A DNA stretch of 64,000 bases, taken from Kaistella gelatinilytica (lineage in GTDB: Bacteria; Bacteroidota; Bacteroidia; Flavobacteriales; Weeksellaceae). Where the stretch lies: the NCBI RefSeq assembly GCF_015679325.1, contig NZ_JADPVI010000002.1, positions 610,798 to 674,797 on the forward strand, written 5' to 3'. Within the stretch, counting starts at the first letter, position 1, and each line of letters starts with the position of its first letter. Shown here piece by piece: positions 43,479 through 52,393 of this stretch. The translations under genes and the position numbers were made by a program. The notes under the pieces are model-generated. The model was not told the DNA's origin and searched no databases. It saw nothing but the letters and a program-made list of their open reading frames with translations.

Positions 43479-44192
43479 TTAACTTATTATATGACCCAGT
43501 TTTCTCAGTTTATCGTGATGAATAATTTTGATGTTACGTCCTTCGACTTCGATCAGTTCATCCTGCTTAAATTCAGAAATCAATCGGATCGCACTTTCTG
43601 TGGCAGTTCCAATGATGTTTGCGATTTCTTCTCTGGTCAGAGAGATCTTGATAAATCCTTCGGGATCGGTTCCTAATTTCTGTTCCAGAAGAAGTAAAAT
43701 TTCTGCTAATCTCTCGCGCACCGTTTTTTGCGCTAAAAAGGTAACAGTATTCGAGGATTCTCCTAATTCGAAAGCGATCTTCTGCATCATGGCGAAAGAC
43801 AGTTTCGGATACACTTCTAAAAGATGAAGAAAAAATTCTGACGGCAAAAACAAGGTTTCAACTTCGGTCATCGCCTCTCCCTTTGCCTGAAAATTCTCCC
43901 CGCAAAGCAAAGACCGGTAACCGATCAGATCGCCTTCTTTTATAAATCGTAAAATTTGCTCCTTCCCATAAACGCCCTGCTTAGAAAGTTTTGTCGTTCC
44001 CTTCTTTATAAAATAAACTCCTTTTGAACTGTCACCATCCTCGAAGATCGTGTCACCTTTATGGAATTTAAGAACTTGTTTAGCGGAAAGATATTTTTGA
44101 AAATCCTCCTCGGAAAGCATTTCCTGGAAGGAGTCTTCATTGAAAACTTTTTGCAAATTTTCTTCGATGAGGTTTTGTTTTTCTAAAGACAT
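43479..44192 (-). CDS. Crp/Fnr-family transcriptional regulator
   Basis: The 237-residue protein has an N-terminal cyclic-nucleotide-binding-like beta roll (about 35-145: 'LKFHKGDTIFEDGDSSKGVY', 'GDLIGYRSLLCGENFQAKGE') and a C-terminal winged helix (about 165-235: 'TREEIANIIGTATESAIRLI'). 'ETATESAIR' like elements ('GTATESAIRLISEF') correspond to the Fnr/Crp recognition helix 'E-x-x-S-R'. The N-terminus lacks the cysteine cluster of oxygen-sensing E. coli Fnr, so how it senses is unknown. It is divergent from ccoI, and FNR-like palindromes precede ccoI and ccoS, so control of the oxidase cluster is likely. Start: ATG 44192; an upstream TTG at 44213 lies in the -7 box. Confidence 0.9.
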   Translation of the reverse strand: MSLEKQNLIEENLQKVFNEDSFQEMLSEEDFQKYLSAKQVLKFHKGDTIFEDGDSSKGVYFIKKGTTKLSKQGVYGKEQILRFIKEGDLIGYRSLLCGENFQAKGEAMTEVETLFLPSEFFLHLLEVYPKLSFAMMQKIAFELGESSNTVTFLAQKTVRERLAEILLLLEQKLGTDPEGFIKISLTREEIANIIGTATESAIRLISEFKQDELIEVEGRNIKIIHHDKLRKLGHIIS

Positions 44193-44210
44193 TATTATGA
44201 CATTTATCAG

Positions 44211-44218
44211 CAAAAATA
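44211..44218 (-). promoter_or_regulatory. Predicted -7 box of the Crp/Fnr gene
   Basis: TATTTTTG on the minus strand fits TAnnTTTG and lies 18 nt before ATG 44192. Confidence 0.55.
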
Positions 44219-44253
44219 GAGCTTTTAAAACCTTAACACAAATTTATTTGTTA

Positions 44254-44261
44254 TAATTTTG
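44254..44261 (+). promoter_or_regulatory. Predicted -7 box of ccoI
   Basis: TAATTTTG fits TAnnTTTG, 20 nt before the GTG start. A near-palindrome around 44233-44254 (TAACA, AAAT, ATTTGTTA) sits just upstream. Confidence 0.45.
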
Positions 44262-44265
44262 TGGG

Positions 44266-44279
44266 TTGAAATTAATCAA
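44266..44279 (+). promoter_or_regulatory. FNR-like box before ccoI
   Basis: TTGAAATTAATCAA matches the FNR consensus TTGAT-N4-ATCAA at nine of ten positions. It lies between the -7 box and the ccoI start, where a bound regulator would more likely repress than activate. Confidence 0.5.
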
Positions 44280-44281
44280 AA

Positions 44282-46672
44282 GTGTCAGAAAATTGTTTTC
44301 ATTGCGATCAGGATATAGAAAAAGAGCGGATTTCGTTTGACGAGAAAATATTTTGCTGTAACGGATGCAAATCGGTTTATGAAATACTGAATATTAATGA
44401 TTTAGGTAATTTTTATGAACTGAATAAACGTTCAGGAATTCGACCAAATGACGATAATATTTCGCAGTTTGATTATCTCGACACGAAAGAAATTTTCGAT
44501 AAAGTCACCGATTTTTCAGAAGGAAATACGAGTCTTGTCACTTTTAAAATTCCGGTCATTCACTGCTCTTCCTGTATCTGGCTTTTGGAGAGTTTACATA
44601 CTTTGAACCCAAATATCAATTATTCTCAAGTTAATTTTACCCGAAAAAATGTACAGATTTCATTCAATCACAATGAACTGAAATTAAGTGCACTGGCGAA
44701 ATTCCTGAGCAATTTGGGCTACAAACCGGTAATTAACCTTGAAACTGCGGAGAAAAAAGAAGAATTCTTAGACAAAACTCTGGTCATTAAACTTGCAATC
44801 GCAGGATTTGCGTTTGGTAACGGAATGTTCTTTTCTTATCCGGAATATGCGGGAGAATTGATGGGAACGACCGATTTCTGGATGGATAAATACAAACCTC
44901 TGTTCAGGTTTTTAATGTTTTTATTAGCTACTCCTGTTGTTTTTTATTCTGCTTCAGATTATTTTAAATCAGCCTGGTTTGGATTAAAAAATAAAATAGT
45001 AAACATTGACGTTCCAATCGTTTTAGGAATTTTAATGCTTTATGGAAGAAGTATTTATGAAACGTTGACCAATTACGGAGCTGGATATTTTGACACTTTG
45101 TGTGGTTTACTATTCTTTATGCTTTTGGGGAAATTGTTCCAAAAAAGAACGTACAGCGCACTTTCTTACGATCGAGATTACAAATCATTTTATCCGATTG
45201 CGGTAACCAAAGTTGATTTCAACGGAAAACAGGATAATATTCTGCTTTCAGATTTAAAAATTGGCGACCGGATAATGGTTCGAAATCAGGAAATTATTCC
45301 TGTTGACGCGGTTTTGATTAATGGGGAAGGAAATATCGACAACAGTTTTATCACAGGTGAAAGTGCTTCAATACCTAAAAAAGCGGGCGATAAGATTTTT
45401 GCCGGCGGAAAACAAATTGGTTCTGCACTTGAACTAGAAGTCATCAAAACAGTGAATCAAAGTTATCTTACTCAACTTTGGAATAAAGAAGCTTTTAAAA
45501 AATACGAAACCGGACTCGATAATTTAACCAATGAAATTTCAAAATATTTCACCTTCATTATATTAGGAATAACTTTGATTGCCGGGATTTACTGGGGAAG
45601 AATCGATTTTGAAAAAATGTTCCAGGTGGTTGCAGCGATCTTAATTATTGCCTGTCCATGCGCTTTAGCATTATCTGCGCCTTTTACATTCGGTCATGTT
45701 ATGAGGATTTTGGGTCGAAATAAATTTTACGTAAAGGACACTTTGACCATCGAAAAAATCTCGAAAATTGACACGCTGGTTTTTGATAAAACGGGTACCA
45801 TTACGCACAATAAAAAATCAAATATCAATTTTGACGGTACAGAAATTTCTGAATTCGACCTTAAAAATATTAAAAGTCTATTAAAGAATTCTAATCATCC
45901 TCTTTCAAAATCACTTTACGAATTTGTAGAGGTGAATGATGAATATTTCCCGATCGAACAGTTCAAGGAAATCGCAGGGAAAGGTTATGAAGCGCAGGTG
46001 AGAGGAAATTCCTATAAAATTGGTTCGGCAAAATTAGTTGGACAAGAATCCAAAAACCTCGAAACTGCAGTATATATAAGTAGAAACGGTGAGTTTTTAG
46101 GGAAATACATTTTTAAAAATGAATATCGAGACGATTTAAAATCGCTCTTCAAGACGCTTAATGAATACAAAATTCATATTTTAAGTGGTGATAATTCCTC
46201 AGAAGAAGTGAAGTTAAAAAGCATGATCCCGAATGTTGTGGGAATGGCTTTTAACCAAAGTCCGGAAGATAAACTGAACTATATCAAACATCTGCAGGAT
46301 CAAAATCAAAAAGTTGCGATGTTTGGTGATGGATTAAATGATGCGGGAGCTTTAAAACAAAGTAATGTGGGAATTGCAGTTGCAGATGACACCAATTCCT
46401 TTACACCATCATCTGATGTGATCATGTCAGGGAAAAAGTTGGTAGATTTTGTAAAATATTTGAAATTTTGTAAAGACGCGATGAATATTGTGAAAATGAC
46501 GTTTGCAATTAGCTTTATGTACAATATTATAGGACTTGGATTTGCGGTGACGGGACACATGTCGCCACTTTTTGCCGCGATTTTAATGCCGATCAGTTCG
46601 ATAAGTGTTGTGGCTTTTACATCCGTCGCAACGTGGTGGCGAAGCACTAAATATTTCAAAATCAACAGTTAA
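44282..46672 (+). CDS. ccoI: Copper-translocating P-type ATPase CcoI/FixI
   Basis: P1B-type ATPase that exports copper across the inner membrane for insertion into cbb3 oxidase. Order of parts: N-terminal cysteine-rich metal-binding segment ('CFHCDQDI', 'FCCNGCKSVYEIL'), heavy-metal-associated domain with 'HCSSCIW' (near residues 97-103), membrane helices, the translocation motif C458-P-C460 ('IIACPCALAL'), phosphorylation site D502 ('FDKTGT') and hinge 'GDGLNDA'. The 796-residue length and the CxxC-plus-HMA N-terminus fit the CcoI subgroup. GTG 44282 opens 'MSENCFHC'. It is the first gene of the cbb3 cluster. Confidence 0.93.
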   Translation: MSENCFHCDQDIEKERISFDEKIFCCNGCKSVYEILNINDLGNFYELNKRSGIRPNDDNISQFDYLDTKEIFDKVTDFSEGNTSLVTFKIPVIHCSSCIWLLESLHTLNPNINYSQVNFTRKNVQISFNHNELKLSALAKFLSNLGYKPVINLETAEKKEEFLDKTLVIKLAIAGFAFGNGMFFSYPEYAGELMGTTDFWMDKYKPLFRFLMFLLATPVVFYSASDYFKSAWFGLKNKIVNIDVPIVLGILMLYGRSIYETLTNYGAGYFDTLCGLLFFMLLGKLFQKRTYSALSYDRDYKSFYPIAVTKVDFNGKQDNILLSDLKIGDRIMVRNQEIIPVDAVLINGEGNIDNSFITGESASIPKKAGDKIFAGGKQIGSALELEVIKTVNQSYLTQLWNKEAFKKYETGLDNLTNEISKYFTFIILGITLIAGIYWGRIDFEKMFQVVAAILIIACPCALALSAPFTFGHVMRILGRNKFYVKDTLTIEKISKIDTLVFDKTGTITHNKKSNINFDGTEISEFDLKNIKSLLKNSNHPLSKSLYEFVEVNDEYFPIEQFKEIAGKGYEAQVRGNSYKIGSAKLVGQESKNLETAVYISRNGEFLGKYIFKNEYRDDLKSLFKTLNEYKIHILSGDNSSEEVKLKSMIPNVVGMAFNQSPEDKLNYIKHLQDQNQKVAMFGDGLNDAGALKQSNVGIAVADDTNSFTPSSDVIMSGKKLVDFVKYLKFCKDAMNIVKMTFAISFMYNIIGLGFAVTGHMSPLFAAILMPISSISVVAFTSVATWWRSTKYFKINS

Positions 46673-46725
46673 AGTTGAATTGTGCTAATTTAGACATATT
46701 TCAAATTAACGTATTTTAACATTAA

Positions 46726-46739
46726 ATGATGAAAATCAT
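46726..46739 (+). promoter_or_regulatory. FNR-like palindrome before ccoS
   Basis: ATGATGAAAATCAT matches TTGAT-N4-ATCAA at eight of ten positions and is a perfect 5-bp inverted repeat. It is centred about 50 nt upstream of the expected ccoS transcript start, a reasonable place for an activator. Confidence 0.45.
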
Positions 46740-46771
46740 ATTTTTTAAGTAAATTTGGGTCAATTTTGTAA

Positions 46772-46779
46772 TAAATTTG
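46772..46779 (+). promoter_or_regulatory. Predicted -7 box of ccoS-ccoNO operon
   Basis: TAAATTTG fits TAnnTTTG and ends 7 nt before the ccoS ATG. It suggests that ccoS-ccoNO-ccoQ-ccoP has its own promoter separate from ccoI. Confidence 0.55.
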
Positions 46780-46786
46780 CACGGAC

Positions 46787-46990
46787 ATGGACATACTATA
46801 TTTAATGATTCTTTGCAGCGTTTTATTAGCTGTTGTTTTTCTTATCATATTTATAGTAAGTGCTAGAAGCGGACAATTTGAAGACGATGAATCTCCTGCA
46901 GTACGAATATTACTGGACTCCGAGATCATCAAAGAAAAACCCGAGACAGAAAAGAAATTAGATATACCTACAGAAGAAAAAAGTGATTAA
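46787..46990 (+). CDS. ccoS: cbb3 oxidase maturation protein CcoS
   Basis: A 67-residue protein with one N-terminal membrane helix ('MILCSVLLAVVFLIIFIV') followed by the family hallmark 'SARSGQFEDDESPAVRILLD', the CcoS 'GQFdDletPa.r.L' motif. CcoS is needed to insert haem and copper into the CcoN subunit. It starts the oxidase operon and is 5 nt before ccoNO. The acidic/Lys tail of about 20 residues is longer than in proteobacterial CcoS. Confidence 0.93.
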   Translation: MDILYLMILCSVLLAVVFLIIFIVSARSGQFEDDESPAVRILLDSEIIKEKPETEKKLDIPTEEKSD

Positions 46991-46995
46991 TTTAT

Positions 46996-49275
46996 ATGGA
47001 AACTCAAAAATTTAGTTATGACAACAGCATTGTGCGAGCGTTTCTCTATGCAACCGTAGTCTTCGGGCTTGTCGGATTTTTGCTAGGACTTACGGCTGCT
47101 TTAATGCTATTTTATCCTGAACTTCCCGAATATTTCTTTGGAACTGATGATGCAACCATCGTAAGTTTAAGAAGCGGAAATTTACAGGGACTTATTAACA
47201 CTCACGGTGCTTTCGGTTTTGGCCGGATCAGAATGCTGCATACCAGTGCGGTGATCTTTGCATTTGTTTGTAATGGTTTCTTCGCGGGAGCATATTACTC
47301 CTTGCAGAGACTTCTGAAAACAAGAATGTACAGCGACACGCTTTCATGGATTCATTTCTGGGGATGGCAATTAATGATCGTTGCAGTAGTTATTACTTTC
47401 TTGATGGGGATCAACACTTCAAAAGAATATGCAGAACACGAATGGCCAATTGATATTTTAATCACTGTTATATGGGTTATTTTTGGGATTAATATGATCG
47501 GTACTATTCTGATCAGAAGAGTACGGCATCTTTATGTAGCCATTTGGTTCTATCTTGGAACCTGGGTTGCGATTGCAATGCTACACATCATCAATAACTT
47601 AGAAGTACCTTTAACTTTCACAGGCTGGAAATCTTATTCTGCTTATGCGGGGGTAAAAGATGCTTTGGTACAGTGGTGGTATGGTCACAATGCAGTAGCG
47701 TTCGTATTAACAACGCCGGTTTTAGGACTGATGTATTATTTCTTACCTAAAGCTGCAGACCGACCTGTCTTTTCTTACAAATTATCAATTATTCACTTTT
47801 GGTCTTTGATCTTTGTTTACATCTGGGCAGGACCTCACCACTTGCAATACACTGCAATTCCTGGTTGGGCGCAAGCTTTGGCAACAGGTTTCTCTATCAT
47901 GTTGATCGCACCATCTTGGGGAGGAATGTTGAACGGACTTCTTACTTTAAGAGGAGCCTGGGATAAAGTTCGGGAAAATCCGGTACTTAAATTCTTCGTC
48001 GTAGCGGTAACCTGTTACGGTATGGCAACTTTCGAGGGTCCATTATTAGCAACAAAAACTTTAAATAAAATTGGTCACTATACCGACTGGGTTATTGGTC
48101 ACGTTCATATTGGTGCATTGGGATGGAATGGTTTTATGACTTTTGGTATGATCTATTACCTTCTTCCAATCATGTGGAGAACCAAACTTTGGTCTGTGAA
48201 ATTAGCAAACTGGCATTTCTGGCTGGGAACTTTAGGAATTATTTTCTACGCCGTTCCTTTATATATTGCCGGATTTACACAGGGATTGATGTGGAAACAA
48301 TTTAATCCAGACGGAACATTGCTTTACAAAAACTGGTTAGATACCGTTACCGCAATTATTCCTTACTATGAAATGAGATTTGTTGGTGGTTTACTTTATA
48401 TTTCTGGAGCGATCTTGATGTGTGTGAACGTAGTAGCAACAGTACGAAGCGGATCTTTCCAGAAAAATGTTCCTGCAGAAGCACCAGCTTTGGCAGCGAC
48501 TACGAAAAAAAGAAAAGAAGGAGAAGGATTCCACCTTTGGTTAGAGAGAACTCCGGTTCTTTTAACAGTATTATCATTTGTCGCAGTTGCGATTGGTGGA
48601 TTTGTGGAAATCGTTCCTACATTAACGATCAAAGAAAACGTACCGACTATTGCAGCGGTTAAACCATATTCACCTTTAGAATTAGAAGGTCGAGATTTAT
48701 ACATCCGTGAAGGTTGTAATGCATGTCACAGTCAGATGATCCGACCTTTCCGAGATGAAGTGGTAAGATTTAACGGTAAAAACGGGCAGTATTCAAAAGC
48801 TGGAGAATTTATTTACGACAGACCATTCCTTTGGGGATCGAAAAGAACAGGACCGGATTTGCATAGAGAAGGTGGTAAAAACCCAAGTTCATGGCATTAT
48901 AAACACATGCTGAACCCTAGAGTTACTTCCGCCGGATCAATTATGCCAAGATATCCATGGTTAATTGCAAGAGACTTAGACAGAAGTCAAATGGTAGATA
49001 AGATCAAACTGATGAAAAACACGTTTGATGTTCCTTACACTCAGGCGCAAATCGATTCAGCTGACAGTTGGGCAGATAATCAGGCGAAGTTCATCGTAAA
49101 ACAAATTTACTCTGAAGCAGCCGACGTAAAACAGGCTTATGCTGAAAGAAAAGCACAACAGGGTGCTGACTTTGTTCCACTTGAGAAAAAAGAGATCGTA
49201 GCATTGATCTCCTATTTGCAAAGATTAGGAACTGATATTAAAACAACCGAAATTAAAACGGCAAGTACGAAATAA
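46996..49275 (+). CDS. ccoN: cbb3 cytochrome c oxidase, fused subunits CcoN-CcoO
   Basis: A 759-residue fusion. Residues about 1-490 are CcoN, with some twelve membrane helices and the histidine ligands of the haem/copper centre ('HTHGAFGF'-type 'INTHGAFGFGRIRMLH', 'WWYGHNAVAF', 'GPHHLQY', 'GHVHIGALGW'). After a linker and one more helix (about 512-540), residues about 550-759 are CcoO, with one c-type haem site C574-N-A-C577-H578 and 'GPDLHREGGKNPSSWHYKHM'. In proteobacteria these are two proteins; fusion is usual in Bacteroidota. The enzyme reduces oxygen at high affinity and pumps protons. Confidence 0.96.
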   Translation: METQKFSYDNSIVRAFLYATVVFGLVGFLLGLTAALMLFYPELPEYFFGTDDATIVSLRSGNLQGLINTHGAFGFGRIRMLHTSAVIFAFVCNGFFAGAYYSLQRLLKTRMYSDTLSWIHFWGWQLMIVAVVITFLMGINTSKEYAEHEWPIDILITVIWVIFGINMIGTILIRRVRHLYVAIWFYLGTWVAIAMLHIINNLEVPLTFTGWKSYSAYAGVKDALVQWWYGHNAVAFVLTTPVLGLMYYFLPKAADRPVFSYKLSIIHFWSLIFVYIWAGPHHLQYTAIPGWAQALATGFSIMLIAPSWGGMLNGLLTLRGAWDKVRENPVLKFFVVAVTCYGMATFEGPLLATKTLNKIGHYTDWVIGHVHIGALGWNGFMTFGMIYYLLPIMWRTKLWSVKLANWHFWLGTLGIIFYAVPLYIAGFTQGLMWKQFNPDGTLLYKNWLDTVTAIIPYYEMRFVGGLLYISGAILMCVNVVATVRSGSFQKNVPAEAPALAATTKKRKEGEGFHLWLERTPVLLTVLSFVAVAIGGFVEIVPTLTIKENVPTIAAVKPYSPLELEGRDLYIREGCNACHSQMIRPFRDEVVRFNGKNGQYSKAGEFIYDRPFLWGSKRTGPDLHREGGKNPSSWHYKHMLNPRVTSAGSIMPRYPWLIARDLDRSQMVDKIKLMKNTFDVPYTQAQIDSADSWADNQAKFIVKQIYSEAADVKQAYAERKAQQGADFVPLEKKEIVALISYLQRLGTDIKTTEIKTASTK

Positions 49276-49290
49276 TTTAAAATTCGAATT

Positions 49291-49482
49291 ATGATTCCTC
49301 AAAATGTAAAAGATATTCTAGCAAATGGCGAAAATGTAGGGTTCTACCAGACATTGTCAATGATATTTTTTCTGATATTTTTCTTAGGAATCGTAATTTG
49401 GGTTTTTTCAAGGTCTAAAAAACATTACGACGAAGAAGCAAATGCTCCTTTAGAAGATGATATTGACGATAAAAACTTGTAA
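49291..49482 (+). CDS. ccoQ: CcoQ-like small subunit of cbb3 oxidase
   Basis: A 63-residue protein with one membrane helix ('LSMIFFLIFFLGIVIWVFSR', about 22-41) and an acidic cytosolic tail. Its place between ccoNO and ccoP, and its pattern 'W.fsrskk..ydeea' ('SRSKKHYDEEAN'), identify it as the CcoQ/FixQ-type subunit. CcoQ is not catalytic and is thought to stabilise the complex. Confidence 0.85.
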   Translation: MIPQNVKDILANGENVGFYQTLSMIFFLIFFLGIVIWVFSRSKKHYDEEANAPLEDDIDDKNL

Positions 49483-49503
49483 TTTTATATAAAACTAAAT
49501 AAA

Positions 49504-50382
49504 ATGAAACAAAGATCTCCCGTTTACGTAACGATCGCCATCATACTGGTCATTCTTTTCATCATGTATTTCATGTTTGTGCAGAATGCTTCCTTCCTAT
49601 CTTCGCCTTACTTTTGGGGAACGGTAGTAATAAGTTCAATTCTTGCACTTATTCAAAATGCAATTGGTGACCTGATTGAAAATGAAAAATTCAAAAGTTT
49701 AACCGACCTTGAAAAGGCGGAATACATTCAGACCAAACAAACGTCCTATTTCAAATCACTGTACGAAGGTGCATTTAAAAAACAACCGGCAAGCACAGAA
49801 AAAGACTTGCTTATTGACCATGGTTTTGATGGGATTATGGAGCTTGACAACCAGTTGCCAAAATGGTGGTTGGGATTATTCTACTTCGGTGTAGCATACT
49901 GTGTTGTATACATGGCGTCTTACTTCCTGACAGATTTTGCTCATCAAGGACCAGAATATGATGCAGAATATAAAGCTCAAACTGCAAGTATTGCTGAATA
50001 CGTTAAAAACACTCCTCCACCAACAATAGACAATGCGGTTTATTCTCCGGATAATATTGCAGCTGGTCAGGAAGTATTTAAAACAAACTGTGTTTCTTGT
50101 CACGGTGATGGCGGTAAAGGTGGTATTGGACCAAACCTTACTGATAATTCATGGATCAATCAGCCGGAAAAAACATTGTTCAAAAATGTATTCCACATGG
50201 TTGAAAATGGTTCACCAAATAATCCTGCGATGCAAGCTTGGGGGAAAAACGGAGTTCTTACCGGTTTCGACATCCAGAATGTAGCTGCTTATGTATATCA
50301 CATCAATCAGGAACAAAATCCAATAACTACAGCTCAAGGTGGTGCTGCTCCTCAGGGAACACCAGCGAACTGGGAGAAATAA
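49504..50382 (+). CDS. ccoP: cbb3 oxidase cytochrome subunit CcoP (mono-haem)
   Basis: A 292-residue membrane cytochrome. An extra pair of helices lies at the N-terminus (about 8-60), then the CcoP anchor helix with 'LPKWWLGLFYFGVAYCVVYM' (about 118-137) and a periplasmic cytochrome domain with a single haem site, C196-V-S-C199-H200 ('GDGGKGGIGPNL' follows). Proteobacterial CcoP has two haem sites; this one has one, as usual in Bacteroidota. It delivers electrons to CcoO. The Gln/Pro/Ala tail is low complexity. A strong hairpin terminator follows before ccoG. Confidence 0.94.
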   Translation: MKQRSPVYVTIAIILVILFIMYFMFVQNASFLSSPYFWGTVVISSILALIQNAIGDLIENEKFKSLTDLEKAEYIQTKQTSYFKSLYEGAFKKQPASTEKDLLIDHGFDGIMELDNQLPKWWLGLFYFGVAYCVVYMASYFLTDFAHQGPEYDAEYKAQTASIAEYVKNTPPPTIDNAVYSPDNIAAGQEVFKTNCVSCHGDGGKGGIGPNLTDNSWINQPEKTLFKNVFHMVENGSPNNPAMQAWGKNGVLTGFDIQNVAAYVYHINQEQNPITTAQGGAAPQGTPANWEK

Positions 50383-50409
50383 AATTTAAAAAAACAATAT
50401 TGCTTTGAA

Positions 50410-50462
50410 AACATAATTCGCTATTCTGGAAAATTCAAGAATACGAATTATGTTTTTTTTTA
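50410..50462 (+). terminator. Strong terminator between ccoP and ccoG
   Basis: An 11-bp stem (AACATAATTCG/CGAATTATGTT) plus six more pairs (TATTCT/AGAATA) above a one-base bulge closes a 10-nt loop, followed by T9-T10. It should end or attenuate transcription inside the cluster. Confidence 0.85.
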
Positions 50463-50479
50463 ATTAATAGATGTAAAAA

Positions 50480-51931
50480 ATGGCCGATCAAGAAAATGTA
50501 TTCAGAGGAGGACAGGGACAGGTAATCGATGCAGAAACCTTCAGAGATTCTGTGGGCACGATGGATGATTCTGGAAAACGGGTTTGGATCTTTCCTCGAA
50601 AACCTCATGGTAAATTTACCAACTACAGAAGCATCGTTGCGTATTTTCTGCTCGCAATGTTTTTTCTGATTCCTTTCTTGAAAATTAATGGCAATCCTTT
50701 TCTTTTGATCAATGTTGTCGAAAGTCATTTCTATATTTTCGGACAACCCTTTTACCCACAAGATTTTTTCATTCTTGCGTTAGGTGCAATTACTTCAATT
50801 GTTTTTGTCATTTTGTTTACAGTTGTTTTCGGTAGAATTTTTTGCGGCTGGATCTGCCCTCAAACTATTTTTCTTGAAATGGTTTTCCGCAAAGTCGATT
50901 ATCTGATTGAAGGTGACCGAAACAGACAAATGAAATTAGACCGACAGGAATGGAATGCAGAAAAAATCTGGAAGCGTTCTTTGAAATGGTCCATATTTGT
51001 AATTATTTCCTTGATCATTACGCACTGGATGTTCATGTATATTGTCGGTTATCAGGAAGTATTTAAGATGATTCAGGAAGGTCCGTTCACCAATTTCACG
51101 AGTTTTCTTGTCATGATAATTTTTACCGGCGCATTCTACTTTACTTTCGCATGGTTTAGAGAGCAGGTTTGTACTTTGGTTTGTCCTTATGGAAGATTAC
51201 AGGGTGTATTGATCGATAAACAGACCATCAACGTTTATTACGATTTCAAAAGAGGTGAAAACCGTTTTAAATGGAGAAAAGGCGAAGATCGAAAAGCTGA
51301 AGGTAAAGGAGATTGTATCGACTGTAATCAATGTGTGGTGGTTTGTCCAACCGGAATTGATATTCGTGACGGACAACAACTGGAATGCGTAAACTGTACT
51401 GCCTGTATCGATGCCTGTGACGAAGTAATGATTAAAACAGGACTTCCGCCAGGATTGATCAGATATGCGACCGAAGACGAGATCGAAAAAGAAATTCCGT
51501 TCCAGTTTACAAACAGAATGAAAGCGTATTCTTTCGTTTTGGCTTTAATGGTAGCGTTTTTAGGATTTCTAATGTATAACAGAGCCGATGTGGAAGCGAA
51601 ATTTATTAAACCTGCAGGTTCTTCATTCTTCGTGCGAGATGCTAAGATCACAAATACTTATAATTATACTTTTTTAAACAAAAGCAATAAAGACAAGATC
51701 ATCACGATTAAAGTATTAGAACCGGAACATGCGGAAATTACTTTAAGCGAAACCAATAAAATAAAAATCAAGAAAGGCGACATTACAAAAGGTACCGTAA
51801 ACATCAGTTTCCCGGAGAAAGATATTAAACTGTCCAAACAGAATATAAGTATCGGTGTTTATGATGATCAGGGTAAACTTTTAGATACCTTTAAAACTTA
51901 TTTCGAAGGTCCTTTCAAACTTCAATTTTAA
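50480..51931 (+). CDS. ccoG: cbb3 oxidase accessory ferredoxin-like protein CcoG
   Basis: A 483-residue membrane protein with about five helices and two 4Fe-4S ferredoxin motifs: C279-x2-C282-x2-C285-x3-C289-P and C303-x2-C306-x2-C309-x3-C313. Two further cysteine pairs occur in the membrane region ('FCGWICPQT', 'CTLVCPYG'). A C-terminal Ig-like FixG domain (about 370-483) ends the protein. CcoG reduces Cu(II) to Cu(I) for cbb3 assembly. It overlaps no neighbour and begins 18 nt after the terminator; ccoH follows at 6 nt. Confidence 0.95.
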   Translation: MADQENVFRGGQGQVIDAETFRDSVGTMDDSGKRVWIFPRKPHGKFTNYRSIVAYFLLAMFFLIPFLKINGNPFLLINVVESHFYIFGQPFYPQDFFILALGAITSIVFVILFTVVFGRIFCGWICPQTIFLEMVFRKVDYLIEGDRNRQMKLDRQEWNAEKIWKRSLKWSIFVIISLIITHWMFMYIVGYQEVFKMIQEGPFTNFTSFLVMIIFTGAFYFTFAWFREQVCTLVCPYGRLQGVLIDKQTINVYYDFKRGENRFKWRKGEDRKAEGKGDCIDCNQCVVVCPTGIDIRDGQQLECVNCTACIDACDEVMIKTGLPPGLIRYATEDEIEKEIPFQFTNRMKAYSFVLALMVAFLGFLMYNRADVEAKFIKPAGSSFFVRDAKITNTYNYTFLNKSNKDKIITIKVLEPEHAEITLSETNKIKIKKGDITKGTVNISFPEKDIKLSKQNISIGVYDDQGKLLDTFKTYFEGPFKLQF

Positions 51932-51937
51932 TAAAAA

Positions 51938-52393
51938 ATGTTCAAAAAATTCACTTGGGGACACGGGATTGTTCTTGCTCTAGGCTCATTTATAGCTTTC
52001 ATATTATTTATGATCTTAATTTTTCCAAATGGTCAACAGGGAGCTGAACTGGTTACTGATCATTATTACAGCGAAGAGTTGCAGTATCAGGACGTGATCA
52101 ATGCCAAGAAAAACGGAGATCTTCTTACCGAAAAACCTGTTTATTTACAAAATACCGAAGGTATTAAACTTACATTTCCGGCAAGCATCATTCTCGATCA
52201 GTCCAAATTAAACTTCGAACTTTTCAGAACCAATGACGCTAATCTGGATGTAAAAAAAGAAGTGACTCTTGACGGACAAAACTCGTTTTCGATTCCGGCG
52301 AAAGTAATTTCTAAAGGCGGTTATACTTTGAAACTTAAATGGAAATCTGATAAAAAACCTTATCAACTCGACTACGACGTTCAATGGAAATAG
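51938..52393 (+). CDS. ccoH: FixH/CcoH-family oxidase assembly protein
   Basis: A 151-residue protein with one N-terminal helix ('WGHGIVLALGSFIAFILFMI') and a beta-rich periplasmic domain. 'TDHYYSEELQYQDVINAKKN' is the FixH signature ('dYY.k.l.yd..i...'). FixH/CcoH is needed for stable assembly of cbb3 oxidase. The 3' end overlaps the next gene by 10 nt. Confidence 0.92.
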   Translation: MFKKFTWGHGIVLALGSFIAFILFMILIFPNGQQGAELVTDHYYSEELQYQDVINAKKNGDLLTEKPVYLQNTEGIKLTFPASIILDQSKLNFELFRTNDANLDVKKEVTLDGQNSFSIPAKVISKGGYTLKLKWKSDKKPYQLDYDVQWK

